Assembly: GCA_031296405.1 (NCBI GenBank) | Contig: JAVKKH010000001.1 | Coordinates: forward strand, 331,861 to 395,860 | Reading direction: 5' to 3' | DNA length: 64,000 nucleotides | DNA from: Candidatus Tepidifontimicrobium thermophilum | GTDB lineage: Bacteria; Sysuimicrobiota; Sysuimicrobiia; Sysuimicrobiales; Sysuimicrobiaceae | Shown here: piece by piece, positions 25,222 through 34,286 of the stretch | Position numbering within the stretch: position 1 is the first letter of the stretch | How the letters are laid out: every line of letters begins with the position of its first letter | Position numbers and translations under genes: made by a program | Notes under the pieces: generated by a model | What the model was told of the DNA's origin: nothing | Databases searched by the model: none | The model's input: only the letters and a program-made list of their open reading frames with translations

Positions 25222-25878
25222 TTGCCCCGGCTCACCGCGGAGGCCCGCAGGCTCCTGACCCAGCAACGTCGGCAGCGGATCGCTCGGGCTGCGCTGGAGG
25301 TGTTCTCGGCCCGCGGTTACGGGGAGGCCACGGTGCGGTCCATCGCGCGGCGCGCGGGCGTGGCGGAGGGGACTGTGTACCTGTACTTTCGGGGCAAGCG
25401 GGACCTGCTGTTCGCCGCGTGGGAGGCCGTGATGGCTTCCGCGGTGTTGCCTTCCGTGCGCCGGGCAGAGGCGGCCGAGCCGGGGGCCGAGGAGGAGGTG
25501 CTGGCTGCGGTGTTCCGCGACCAGTTCTCCCTCCTCCTGCGCCACGGTGCGTTCTTCCGGCTCGTCATGCACCGCGCGGACGTGGACGCCGAGTTCCGGC
25601 GCCGCGTGCGGATCCGGGTGCGGGAGTTCCTGGAGGAGGTGATGCGGGTGGTGGAGCAGGGCGTGCGGCGGGGAACGTTGGCGGAGGTGGACCCGGAAGT
25701 GGTGGTGCGGGCTCTAGGAGCGCTGACGCGGGGGATGGTGCTGTTCGACCGGTACGACCCGAAGCCGCTGTTCGAGCGGTACCCGGTGGAGGAGGTGGCC
25801 CGGCAGGTGGCCCGGTTCGTCCTGTACGGGCTGCTCCCACGGGTGCCCGCAGAACCGGCGCCCGGAGGTCAGCCGTGA
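25222..25878 (+). CDS. TetR-family repressor of the export operon
   Basis: A 218-residue TetR regulator. The N-terminal helix-turn-helix is clear: RIARAALEVFSARGYGEATVRSIARRAGVAEGTVYLYFRGKRDLL. The C-terminal all-helical ligand domain begins near residue 60 and is not specific. The start is TTG 25222 with GGAG 7 nt upstream (GGAGATTCAGA). The operator palindrome just upstream and the 4-bp overlap with the channel gene mean that it probably represses itself and the whole nine-gene operon until a pump substrate binds. CecR, the regulator of the E. coli ybhGFSR exporter, is a comparable case. Confidence 0.92.
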   Translation: MPRLTAEARRLLTQQRRQRIARAALEVFSARGYGEATVRSIARRAGVAEGTVYLYFRGKRDLLFAAWEAVMASAVLPSVRRAEAAEPGAEEEVLAAVFRDQFSLLLRHGAFFRLVMHRADVDAEFRRRVRIRVREFLEEVMRVVEQGVRRGTLAEVDPEVVVRALGALTRGMVLFDRYDPKPLFERYPVEEVARQVARFVLYGLLPRVPAEPAPGGQP

Positions 25879-27185
25879 AGCGCGTACTGACGGTCCTCCT
25901 GCTCCTGTGGGCGGTGGCTCCTGCGCGTGCCCAGGCGGCGCCACGCAGGCTGTCGTTCGCTGAGGCGGCGACGCTGGCGGTGCAGCAGAACGTGGGTCTG
26001 CGGGCCGCCGCCCTGGACGTGGCGGTGGCGGAAGCCCAGCTGGCCCAGGCCCGGGCCGCTCTGTCCTTTCAGCTCGCCGTCACAGGCTCGTACACGTATC
26101 TGCAGCAGCCGGGGCAGACCCTCACGTTCCCCAACCCTTTCGCTCCGGCTCCCCCGACGGTGACCGTGCACCTGCCTCCGCCGGAGCCTAACGTGGTCCT
26201 CCTGCGCTTGTCCGCCCAGTACCCCCTGTACACGGGCGGGCGGCTGGACGCCCAGGTAGCCCTCGCGGAGGCCAACCTGCGGGGCGCGCGGGCCGTGCTG
26301 GAGCGGACCAAGCAGCAGGTGGTGTTCCAGGTTCAGCAGGCCTACCTGCAGCTGCTGCTGGCGCGGGAGAACGAGGCCGCGGCCCGCCGGGCCGTGGCCT
26401 CGGCAGAAGAGTCGGTGCGGGTGGCCCGCGCCCGGCTCGCCGCGGGCGTGGCGGCGCCCTTCGACGTCCTGCAGGCGGAGGTCAGCCTCGCCAGCGCCCA
26501 ACAGGGACTGGCGAGGGCACAGGCGCAGGTCGCGAACGCTCAGGCTGCCCTCGCGGCCCTGGTGAACCTCCCGCTGGACGTCGCCATCGAGCCCACCGAC
26601 CGGCTCGAGGCCCGCGCGGTGGACGGGACCTTGCAGGAGTTCGTCCAGCGGGCCCTGCGGCAGCGGCCGGAACTCGAAGAGCTGCGGGCCCGGGCGCAAG
26701 CGGCCCGCGCGGGGATCGAGCTGGCCCGCAGCGGCGGCCGGCCCAACGTGGCCCTGGCCGCGCAGTACGACTGGTCCGGCCCGACGTCCAACGTGGCAAG
26801 CTCCTGGTCCGTGACCCTCGCCGTCACCCTGTCCCTGTACGACGGCGGGATCACGGAGCAGCGGGTGCGGGAGGCGGAGCTGCGGCTGCAGCAGCTGGCC
26901 CTGTTGGAGGCTCAGACCCGGCAGCGGGTGGAGCTGGAGGTCCGGCAGGCGTGGCTGAGCCTGCAGCAGGCGGGTCCTGAGCTGGCGGCCGCGGAGCGCG
27001 GCGTCGAGCAGGCCAGGGAGGCGCTGCGGATCGCCCGGGTGCGGTTTGAGGCGGGAGTGGGGACCTCCCTGGAACTGGTGAGCGCGCAGGCTCAGGTGGC
27101 GCAGGCGGAGGTGGCCCTGGCCGCGGCTCGGTTCAACCAGAACCTCGCGCGGCTGCAGCTGCTGCTGGCCACGGGGTCGCTGTAG
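25875..27185 (+). CDS. TolC-like outer-membrane efflux protein
   Basis: A 436-residue outer-membrane factor that forms the exit duct of tripartite pumps. A signal peptide (MKRVLTVLLLLWAVAPARAQA) precedes two OEP repeats: the first with LSFAEAATLAVQQNVGLRAA, QQAYLQLLLARENEAAARR and RLAAGVAAPFDVLQAEVSLA, the second with ELEELRARAQAAR, ALAAQYDWSG and RFEAGVGTSLELVSAQAQVAQAE. Long Ala/Gln-rich coiled coils match the periplasmic tunnel. The GTG at 25875 overlaps the tetR stop; the long open frame beginning at 25209 is not used. It is the only channel in the operon and probably serves both the RND and ABC systems downstream. It implies an outer membrane. Confidence 0.9.
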   Translation: MKRVLTVLLLLWAVAPARAQAAPRRLSFAEAATLAVQQNVGLRAAALDVAVAEAQLAQARAALSFQLAVTGSYTYLQQPGQTLTFPNPFAPAPPTVTVHLPPPEPNVVLLRLSAQYPLYTGGRLDAQVALAEANLRGARAVLERTKQQVVFQVQQAYLQLLLARENEAAARRAVASAEESVRVARARLAAGVAAPFDVLQAEVSLASAQQGLARAQAQVANAQAALAALVNLPLDVAIEPTDRLEARAVDGTLQEFVQRALRQRPELEELRARAQAARAGIELARSGGRPNVALAAQYDWSGPTSNVASSWSVTLAVTLSLYDGGITEQRVREAELRLQQLALLEAQTRQRVELEVRQAWLSLQQAGPELAAAERGVEQAREALRIARVRFEAGVGTSLELVSAQAQVAQAEVALAAARFNQNLARLQLLLATGSL

Positions 27186-27197
27186 CGGAGGTCAGGG

Positions 27198-28604
27198 ATG
27201 AGGCGGGGAGGTTTTGACGCAACCTCAGGCGCAACGGTACGCGGGCTGTGGGCGTCGCGGCACCTCTTCTGCGGGCGGTGGATCTGGCCGCTGGTCCTGG
27301 CCTTCGTCGCAGGCTGTACCCGCCCCGCGCCGAGCCAACCCGCGGCCAGTCCGCCCGCTGTGGCGGTGGAGGTCACGGAGGTCCAACGGCGCACCCTGGA
27401 ACAGGTGGTGGAAGCAGCGGGGACGGTGCAAGCGGTCGCCACGGCGGACGTGGTCTCCCGGATTCCGGGCCGCGTGGCGGAGGTGGTGGTAGATGAGGGA
27501 AGCCTCGTGACCCGCGGACAGGTCGTGGTGCGCCTGGACCCCTCGGACCTGGAGGAGCAGGTGCAACAGGCGCAGGCGGCGCTGGAGGCGGCCCGGGCAC
27601 GGGCAGCGCAGGCCGTGGCTGCCAGGGAGCTCGCCTCCGACGCCGCCCGCAGTCAGGTGGCGCAGGCGCAGGCCGCGGTGGAGGCGGCGCGGGCGCAGGT
27701 GGCGTCCGCGGAAGCCCAGGTGGGCGCGGCCAACAGCCAGCGGGCGCGCGCAGAGGCGGACCTGCGGCGGATCCAGCAGCTGTTCCAGGAGGGTGCCATC
27801 CCTGCCCAGCAGGTGGACGCCGCGCGCGCTGCCGCGGAGGCCGCGCGGGCGCAGCACGAGGCGGCTCAGGCGCAGTGGCGGGCCGCCCGGGAACAGCTGC
27901 GCGCCGCACAGGCAGCCCTGCAGCTCGCGCAGACGAACTACCAGCAGGTGGCGCTCCGCCAGCGGGACGTGGAGCAGGCGGAGGCCGCCGTGCGGCAGGC
28001 GGAGGCCGCGCTGCGGCTGGCGCGCCTGCAGCTGCAGCACACCGCAGTGCGGGCGCCCCTTTCCGGGGTCGTGGTGGAACGGCGCGTGGATCCGGGAGAG
28101 TACGCTGCACCCGGCGCGCCGCTGCTGGTGGTGGCGGACGTGAGCACGGTACGGGTCAGCCTCGCGGTTTCCGAGACCCAGATCCGCACGGTGCGGGTCG
28201 GCCAGGTGGTGCGGGTGACGGTGGACGCCCTTCCCGGTCGCAGCTTCACGGGCCGTGTGGAGGGCTGGTCTCCCGCCGCGGACCCCAGAACGCGCAGCTT
28301 CCTCGTGAGGGTGCGCCTCCCCAACCCGGACGGTGCCCTGCGGCCGGGGATGTTCGCCCGTGGCCGGGTCTCGGTGCTCTCCCGGAGAGGCGTCCCCGCC
28401 GTCCCTGAGGAAGCCGTGAGCCGTGAGGGGACGCGGGCGTACGTGTTCGTGGTGGCCTCGGGGGTGGCCAGGCGGCGGGCGGTGACCGTCGGCCTCTCCT
28501 CGGACGGGTGGGTGGAGGTGCCAGGCCTGTCCCCTGGAACCCGGGTGGTGGTCTCCGGGCGGGCGCTCTTGCGCGACGGCGACCCCGTGCGGGTGTCGCG
28601 CTAA
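27198..28604 (+). CDS. RND-type periplasmic adaptor lipoprotein (membrane fusion protein)
   Basis: The 468-residue adaptor connects the RND pump with the outer-membrane channel. The N-terminus ends in a lipobox (VLAFVAGC) with the modified Cys at residue 40, so it is anchored by lipid after Lgt processing. Domains in order: beta-barrel/lipoyl half (TADVVSRIPGRVAEVVVDEGSLVTRGQVVVRLD), a long Ala-rich coiled-coil hairpin (about 115-275), the second lipoyl half (VRAPLSGVVVERRVDPGEYAAPG), a beta-barrel domain and a membrane-proximal domain. The hairpin is longer than in MexA-type adaptors. ATG 27198 follows the channel gene by 12 bp. Confidence 0.92.
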   Translation: MRRGGFDATSGATVRGLWASRHLFCGRWIWPLVLAFVAGCTRPAPSQPAASPPAVAVEVTEVQRRTLEQVVEAAGTVQAVATADVVSRIPGRVAEVVVDEGSLVTRGQVVVRLDPSDLEEQVQQAQAALEAARARAAQAVAARELASDAARSQVAQAQAAVEAARAQVASAEAQVGAANSQRARAEADLRRIQQLFQEGAIPAQQVDAARAAAEAARAQHEAAQAQWRAAREQLRAAQAALQLAQTNYQQVALRQRDVEQAEAAVRQAEAALRLARLQLQHTAVRAPLSGVVVERRVDPGEYAAPGAPLLVVADVSTVRVSLAVSETQIRTVRVGQVVRVTVDALPGRSFTGRVEGWSPAADPRTRSFLVRVRLPNPDGALRPGMFARGRVSVLSRRGVPAVPEEAVSREGTRAYVFVVASGVARRRAVTVGLSSDGWVEVPGLSPGTRVVVSGRALLRDGDPVRVSR

Positions 28605-28614
28605 CAGGTGGGCC

Positions 28615-31600
28615 GTGTGGTTGACGCGGCTTTCCATCCGACGGCCGGTCCTGGTCCTGATGGGCTGGTTGGCGCTGGGCGTGATCGGGCTGCGCCTGCT
28701 CGCGGGGATGCCCGTGGAGCTGCTGCCCAACATCGAGTTCCCGGTGGTGTCCATCGTGACCGTCTACCCCGGCGCGGGCCCCCAGGAGGTGGAGAGCGCC
28801 GTGACCAAGCCCATCGAGGAGGCGGTGGGCACCGTCTCGGGGGTGCGGGAGATCCAGGCGAGCAGCCAGGAGGCGCTGTCCCTGGTCCTGGTGGAGTTCG
28901 CCCTGGGGACGGACCTGAACGCGGCTACGGGCGCGGTGCGGGAGAAGCTGGAAGCCGTTCGGGCGCAGCTGCCCCGGGACGCACGGGCACCCGTCGTCCA
29001 GCGCTTCAGCTTCTCCGCGTTCCCCATCCTGTCCCTGTCGTTGACCAGCGACAGCCGCACGCCCCAGGAGCTGCGGGAGCTGGTGGACGACCGCGTGCGG
29101 AGCCGGCTGGAGCAGGTGCCGGGCGTGGCCAACGTAGAGGTGATCGGAGGTCAGGTGCGGGAAGTCCAGGTGGAGGTAGACCGTGACCGCCTCCAGGCCT
29201 ACGGGTTGAGCCTGGCGCAGTTCACTGCGGGGGTGGTGCAGGAGAACCTCAACGTGCCCGCGGGGTCCCTGCGGGAGGGCGGCCGGCAGCTGGCGGTGCG
29301 GGCCCTCGGGGAGTTCCGCAGCGTCCGGGAGCTTGAGCAGGTGCGCCTTGCCGTGCCCGGAGGGGGATCCGTGCGGGTGGGGGACGTGGCCCGGGTCCGG
29401 GACGGAGTGGCCGAGCGGACGCAGCTTTCCCGACTCAACGGGCGGGAGAGCGTCACCCTGCTGGTGCGCAAGGCCGCGGACGCCAACACCATCACGGTGG
29501 CCGACGCGGTGAAGCGCGAGCTGGAACGGGTCCGGCGCCTGTACCCCGACCTGCACGTCACGGTGGCCAACGACGCCTCCACCTTCACCCGGGAGGCGGT
29601 CAATGATGTGTTCCTGGCGCTCCTCCTGGGCGTGGTCCTGGCATCCGCGATCGTTTTCCTCTTCCTGCACGACGCGGTGAACACCTTCATCGTGTTCCTG
29701 GCCATCCCCACGTCGCTGCTGGCGTCCTTCGTCGTCATCGCGTCATTCGGCTTCACCCTGAACTTCTTCACGCTCCTGGGGCTCTCGCTGGCCATCGGGA
29801 TCCTGGTGGACGACTCCATCGTGGTGCTGGAGAACATCCACCGCCACCTGGAAGGCGGGGAACCGCCCGCGGAGGCCGCCCTGAACGGGCGCAGCGAGAT
29901 CGGGCTCGCCGCGGTCGCCATCACCCTGGTGGACGTGGTGGTGTTCGTCCCCCTGGGACTGTCGGGAGGTGTCTTCGGACAGCTGCTGAGGCCCTTCGGC
30001 CTCACGGTGGCCACGGTGACTCTCGCGAGCCTGTTCGCGGCCTTCACCCTGACGCCGATGCTGGCCGCCCGGTGGCTGCGGCGGCGGACCGGCCAGGAGG
30101 CCCCACCGGGTCTGTCCGCGCGCCTGTTCGCGCCCGTGGACCGCTTCTACACGTGGCTGGACGCCCGTTACGAGGGCCTCCTGCGGTGGGCTCTGCGCCG
30201 GCGCGGCGTGGTGGTCCTGCTGGGGGTCCTGTCGGTGGTGGGGGTGTTCCCCCTGGCGGGACGGCTGGGGTTCGAGTTCGTCCCCACCGTGGACCAGGGC
30301 GTGCTGTCCGTCCGCATCGAGCTGCCCGCGGGGACCAGCCTCGCCCGAACCGCGGAGGTGGCGTCGCAGGTGGAAGCGCGGCTACGGCGGGTCCCCGAGG
30401 TGGAGGACGTGATCACCAACGTGGGCACCGCAGGGCAGTTCGCGGAGACCGGCCCGCAGTACGCCAGCATGATCGTCCGGCTGAAGGAGCACCGCCGGCG
30501 GCGGGACGTGGAGGTGCTGCGGGAGCTGCAGAACACGCCGGAGACGGCCCTGATCCCAGGTGCCCGGGTGGTGTACTCCACCGCCCAGGTGGCGGGTCCG
30601 GTGCGTCCGGTGGAGGTCCGGGTGCTGGGGGACGATCTCACCCTGCTGGCCCGGACCGCGGATCGCATCGCGGAGAGGCTGCGGGCGGTGCCGGGGACCC
30701 GGGACGTCGACGTGAGCGTGCGCATCGGCCGCCCGGAGCTGCAGGTCCGGGTGGACCGGGAGCGGGCCAGCCAGCTCGGCCTCAGCACCGCCACCGTGGC
30801 GGCGGTCCTGCGGACCGCGGTGGAGGGCAGCGTGGACACCCAGCTGCGGCTGGATGGGGACGAGGTGCCGGTGCGGGTCCGCATGGTGCGGGACGGGCGG
30901 GCGCTCAGGCCCTCGGACCTCCCGGACCTGCTGGTGGCCACCGTGGGCGGCCGTCCCGTGTACGTGCGGGACGTGGCGTGGGTGGAGCCGGCCCTGGGCC
31001 CGACCCAGATCGACCGGCGCAACCGTCAGCGCGTGGTGACGGTTTCGGCCAACCTCCAGCCGGGCGCGTTCGCGGGCAACGTCAACCAGCTGGCCGCGCG
31101 GGCCCTGGCGGACATCCAGGTTCCGGGTGTCGTGGTGGAGTTCGGAGGCCAGGCGGAGCAGATCGCAGAGGCGGGGGGCACGTTCCTGTTCGCCCTGGGG
31201 CTCGGCGTGGTCCTGGTGTACATCCTGCTGGCGGCCCTGTTCGAGAGCACCTTCACGCCCTTCGCCATCATGCTGGCGCTCCCCCTTGCTTGGGTGGGCG
31301 GCATCCTGGCGCTGCTGGCCACGGGCAAGAGCCTGTCCATCGTGAGCGCCATCGGCTTCATCCTGCTCACCGGACTCGTGATGAAGAACTCCATCCTCCT
31401 CGTGGACTACACCAACACCCTGCGGGCCCGCGGGCTGGAGCGAACGGAGGCAGTGCTTCGGGCCGGCCCCACCCGACTGAGGCCGGTGATCATGACCACC
31501 CTGTCCGTGGTTCTGGGCAGCCTGCCCGTGGCCCTGGAGTTCGGGAAGGGCTCCGAGCTTCGCTCACCCCTCGCGTGGGCGGTGATCGGCGGCCTCACGT

Positions 31601-31734
31601 GGTCGACCCTGCTGACCCTGGTGGTGATCCCTGTGACGTACACCCTGCTGGACGATCTGCGGGGGTGGGCGGCGCGGGCCTTGCGGCGGAGGCCGGCGCC
31701 TGCGCGGGAGGTGGCGGAGGAGGCAGGGCGATGA
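28615..31734 (+). CDS. RND efflux pump, HAE1 (AcrB-like) family
   Basis: A 1039-residue inner-membrane proton-driven exporter with the normal 12-TM, two-repeat architecture. N-terminal LSIRRPVLVLMGWLALGVIGLRL starts TM1. The proton-relay Asp pair is D399/D400 in GILVDDSIVVLENIHRHL, and the partner Lys is K924 in LVMKNSILLVDYTN. SLAIGILVDDS and the docking/porter repeats are intact. This is the drug/lipid/dye type, not the heavy-metal type. The GTG 28615 has AGGTGGG upstream and lies 10 bp after the adaptor stop. The small PII-like protein gene overlaps its 3' end by 4 bp. Substrate unknown. Confidence 0.94.
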   Translation: MWLTRLSIRRPVLVLMGWLALGVIGLRLLAGMPVELLPNIEFPVVSIVTVYPGAGPQEVESAVTKPIEEAVGTVSGVREIQASSQEALSLVLVEFALGTDLNAATGAVREKLEAVRAQLPRDARAPVVQRFSFSAFPILSLSLTSDSRTPQELRELVDDRVRSRLEQVPGVANVEVIGGQVREVQVEVDRDRLQAYGLSLAQFTAGVVQENLNVPAGSLREGGRQLAVRALGEFRSVRELEQVRLAVPGGGSVRVGDVARVRDGVAERTQLSRLNGRESVTLLVRKAADANTITVADAVKRELERVRRLYPDLHVTVANDASTFTREAVNDVFLALLLGVVLASAIVFLFLHDAVNTFIVFLAIPTSLLASFVVIASFGFTLNFFTLLGLSLAIGILVDDSIVVLENIHRHLEGGEPPAEAALNGRSEIGLAAVAITLVDVVVFVPLGLSGGVFGQLLRPFGLTVATVTLASLFAAFTLTPMLAARWLRRRTGQEAPPGLSARLFAPVDRFYTWLDARYEGLLRWALRRRGVVVLLGVLSVVGVFPLAGRLGFEFVPTVDQGVLSVRIELPAGTSLARTAEVASQVEARLRRVPEVEDVITNVGTAGQFAETGPQYASMIVRLKEHRRRRDVEVLRELQNTPETALIPGARVVYSTAQVAGPVRPVEVRVLGDDLTLLARTADRIAERLRAVPGTRDVDVSVRIGRPELQVRVDRERASQLGLSTATVAAVLRTAVEGSVDTQLRLDGDEVPVRVRMVRDGRALRPSDLPDLLVATVGGRPVYVRDVAWVEPALGPTQIDRRNRQRVVTVSANLQPGAFAGNVNQLAARALADIQVPGVVVEFGGQAEQIAEAGGTFLFALGLGVVLVYILLAALFESTFTPFAIMLALPLAWVGGILALLATGKSLSIVSAIGFILLTGLVMKNSILLVDYTNTLRARGLERTEAVLRAGPTRLRPVIMTTLSVVLGSLPVALEFGKGSELRSPLAWAVIGGLTWSTLLTLVVIPVTYTLLDDLRGWAARALRRRPAPAREVAEEAGR

Positions 31735-32015
31735 AGCTGGTGTTGGTGGTGTACGAGGCAGGCGTGGACGACTCGGTCACCGAACTGCTCCGCCAGCTGG
31801 AGCTGCCGGGCTGGACGAAGCTGGAGGGCGCCGTGGGCTTCGGCCGGAAGGGGCTGCGGCTGGGTACTCCCATCTGGCCCGGAACTAACCACGTGCTCTT
31901 CGCTGCCCTGGAGGACGGAGCCGTGGAGCGCTTCCTGAGGGCGCTGGAACAGCTCAAACAGGGCTACCTTCGCCCTCCCGCGATCCAGACCTTCGTGTTG
32001 CCCCTGGAGGGCTGA
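31731..32015 (+). CDS. Small PII-like (PG0541-type) transporter-associated protein
   Basis: A 94-residue soluble protein (MKLVLVVYEAGVDDSVTELL...) with a beta-alpha-beta pattern like PII/CutA ferredoxin-like folds. The C-terminal half has HVLFAALEDGAVERFLRALEQL. Small proteins of this kind (PG0541-like) are often encoded beside RND permeases; their role is unproven but a trimeric sensor that binds the pump or a ligand is plausible. The ATG overlaps the pump stop by 4 bp with GGAGGAGG upstream, so its dose is tied to the pump. The longer open frame that begins at 30072 is spurious. It has no signal peptide, so it should act in the cytoplasm. Confidence 0.72.
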   Translation: MKLVLVVYEAGVDDSVTELLRQLELPGWTKLEGAVGFGRKGLRLGTPIWPGTNHVLFAALEDGAVERFLRALEQLKQGYLRPPAIQTFVLPLEG

Positions 32016-32017
32016 GC

Positions 32018-33355
32018 TTGGCACGCCGCCTGGCTGCGGTCACGGTGCTGGTGGTGCTCGCCTCGGGGCTCCTGTACGCCCTCCGGCGGCCGCCCGGGGA
32101 GGCGTCCGACGCTCTGGAGGTGTCCGGTACGGTGGAGGCGAGCCAGGTGGACGTGACCCCGAAGATCTCCGGCCGCCTGGTGCGGCTGCTGGTGCGGGAA
32201 GGGGACACGGTACGCACCGGGCAGCTGGTGGCGGAGCTGGAGCCGGACGAGCTGGAAGCCCAGGTGATGCAGGCAGAAGCCGCCTGGCGAGCTGCCCGGG
32301 CCCGGTGGGAGCAGGCCCGGGTGGCCCTGGCCCTGCAGGAAGAGCAGCTACGCGCCACGATGCGCCAAGCACAGGCAGGGGTGGTGGCCGCGGAGGCGCG
32401 CGTCCCTCAGTCCCGCCTCTCCACGCGCAGCCAGCGCCTCGCGGCCCACGCACAGGTGGACCAGGCGCGCGCCCAGCTGGCTGCCGCGGCGGCGGCGGAG
32501 GCCGCGGCCCGGGCGCAGCGGGAGGCCGCGGAGGCGAACCTGCAGGCCGCGCAGGCCGGGTGGGAGCGGGCCGAGGCGGACGCACGGCGCGCGGATCAGC
32601 TGCTGGCCCAGGGGGCTATCTCCACGCAGCAGGCAGAGGCGGCCCGCTCGGCCGCGCGCGCGGCCCGGGCGCAGCTGGAGGCGCTCGCAGCGCAGCGGGA
32701 AGCGGCAGCCCGGCAGGAGGAAGCGGCACAGGCCGCAGTACAGCACGCCCGCGCCGCGGTGGCCGCGGCGCAGGCGGCGTTGGAGGCGGTGCGGGCCCGG
32801 GAGCTGGACACGCAGGCCGCGGAGGCGGCGGCCGAACAGGCACGGGCCGCCCTGCAGGCGATGCGGGCCCAGCGCTGGCTGGTTCGGCAGCGGGAGCGGG
32901 AAGTCCAGCTCGCCCGGGCCCAGCTGGATCAGGCGGAGGCATCCCTGCGGCTGGCACGGATCGGGCGCTCCCACGCTCGTCTCCGGGCCCCCCTGGACGG
33001 CGTGGTGGTGTCCCGTACCGCGGAGGTGGGCGACGTGGTGGTGCCCGGCACCGTGATCCTCACGGTAGCAGACCTGGCCCGGCCCTACCTCCGAGTGTTC
33101 GTCCCGGAGGTGGAGTTCGGCCGGGTCCGGCTGGGCCAGCGGGCGGAGGTCCGGGTGGACGCGTTCCCGGGGCGGACGTTCCCTGCGTGGGTGGCGGAGG
33201 TGAGCCAGCGGCCCGAGTACACGCCCGGGAACGTGCAGACGCGAGAGGAACGTACCAGGCTGGTCTTCGCCGTGAAGCTCCGCGTGGACAACCGGGAGGG
33301 GTTTCTGAAGCCGGGCCTTCCTGCGGACGCCCGCATTCTGCTGGATCGACCCTGA
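32018..33355 (+). CDS. HlyD/YbhG-type adaptor of an ABC exporter
   Basis: The second adaptor of the operon, 445 residues, with an N-terminal signal anchor (about residues 4-22) and no lipobox. The lipoyl half (VSGTVEASQVDVTPKISGRLVRLLVREGD) is followed by an exceptionally long Ala/Gln/Glu-rich coiled coil (about 80-310). The second lipoyl half (LRAPLDGVVVSRTAEVGDVVVPG) and a beta-barrel domain complete it. The organisation matches YbhG/EmrA-like proteins that pair with ABC-2 exporters. The TTG start at 32018 has GGAGG about 7 nt upstream and follows the PII-like gene by 2 bp. The two ATPases and permease downstream are its partners. Confidence 0.88.
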   Translation: MARRLAAVTVLVVLASGLLYALRRPPGEASDALEVSGTVEASQVDVTPKISGRLVRLLVREGDTVRTGQLVAELEPDELEAQVMQAEAAWRAARARWEQARVALALQEEQLRATMRQAQAGVVAAEARVPQSRLSTRSQRLAAHAQVDQARAQLAAAAAAEAAARAQREAAEANLQAAQAGWERAEADARRADQLLAQGAISTQQAEAARSAARAARAQLEALAAQREAAARQEEAAQAAVQHARAAVAAAQAALEAVRARELDTQAAEAAAEQARAALQAMRAQRWLVRQREREVQLARAQLDQAEASLRLARIGRSHARLRAPLDGVVVSRTAEVGDVVVPGTVILTVADLARPYLRVFVPEVEFGRVRLGQRAEVRVDAFPGRTFPAWVAEVSQRPEYTPGNVQTREERTRLVFAVKLRVDNREGFLKPGLPADARILLDRP

Positions 33356-33359
33356 AGCC

Positions 33360-34286
33360 ATGACGGGGCAGGTCGCGGTCCGCTCCTCCGGGTTGGTACG
33401 CAGGTTCGGCCCCCGGGTCGCCCTGGATCACCTGGACCTGGAAGTGGCGTCCGGAGAGATCTTCGTGGTGGTCGGTCCCGACGGCGCGGGCAAGAGCACG
33501 CTCCTGCGGGTCCTGTGCGGACTGCTGGAGCCCACAGAAGGGGACGCCTGGGTTCTGGGGAGGTCCGTCCGGCAAGAACCGGAAGCCGTGCGGGAGCGGG
33601 TGGGATACGTGCCGCAGCAGTTCGGGCTGTACGGCGACCTCACGGTGTGGGAGAACCTCCGGCTGTACGCGGACCTGTACCACGTCCCGCGGGGGGAGTT
33701 CGAGATCCGAGCGAGGAGCCTGCTTCACGAGTTCCGGCTGCTGGGGGTAGAAGGGCGCATGACTGCAGCCCTGTCGGGCGGCATGAAGCAGAAACTGGCC
33801 CTGGCCTGCGCTCTCGTCCACCAGCCGCAAGTCCTGCTGCTGGACGAACCCACCACGGGCGTAGATCCTGTCTCCCGACGGCAGTTCTGGCGGACTCTGT
33901 ACGAACTCCACCGCCGGGGCATCACCCTCGTCCTCACCACCCCGTACCTGGATGAGGCAGAGCGGGCTTCCCGGGTGGCCTTCCTGCACCGGGGCCGGCT
34001 GGTGGCGTGCGACGACCCCCGGGCGCTGCGTGGGAGCCTTCCCGGAGGCGTGGTGGAGCTGGTGGCTGAGCCCAGGGCCCGCGCGCAGTCACTGCTCCGG
34101 GCGCGTCCGGACGTCCGGGGAGTGTACGTATTCGGCGACCGTGACCGCGTGTGGTACATGGGTTCGGACGTGGGTGGCCTGCGCCGCTTTCTCGAAAGGC
34201 AGGGCGTCCGGGTGGACATCCTGAGGCCCGTACCCCCGTCGCTGGAGGACGTGTTCGTGGCGCGGCTTTCTTCGGAGGGCGCCTAG
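33360..34286 (+). CDS. ABC exporter ATPase, first of pair (YbhF N-half-like)
   Basis: A 308-residue ABC-2-type ATPase. Walker A reads GPDGAGKST (about residues 40-48, Asp instead of the usual Asn), the Q-loop YVPQQFGLY, the signature ALSGGMKQKLALACAL, Walker B LLLDEPTTGVDP, and the H-loop position reads LTTPYLDEAER, with Pro-Tyr instead of His. A missing switch His suggests a degenerate catalytic site in this half. The second ATPase downstream has the His (VTTHAMDEA), so the two probably form a heterodimer like the fused halves of E. coli YbhF. The ATG follows the adaptor stop by 4 bp. Confidence 0.92.
   Translation: MTGQVAVRSSGLVRRFGPRVALDHLDLEVASGEIFVVVGPDGAGKSTLLRVLCGLLEPTEGDAWVLGRSVRQEPEAVRERVGYVPQQFGLYGDLTVWENLRLYADLYHVPRGEFEIRARSLLHEFRLLGVEGRMTAALSGGMKQKLALACALVHQPQVLLLDEPTTGVDPVSRRQFWRTLYELHRRGITLVLTTPYLDEAERASRVAFLHRGRLVACDDPRALRGSLPGGVVELVAEPRARAQSLLRARPDVRGVYVFGDRDRVWYMGSDVGGLRRFLERQGVRVDILRPVPPSLEDVFVARLSSEGA

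Noticed and set aside
27225-28754. Long antisense open frame (509 codons) opposite the RND adaptor gene
   Set aside because: The His/Arg/Gln-rich composition is typical of the complement of an Ala/Gln-rich coiled coil; no start signal or domain is seen.
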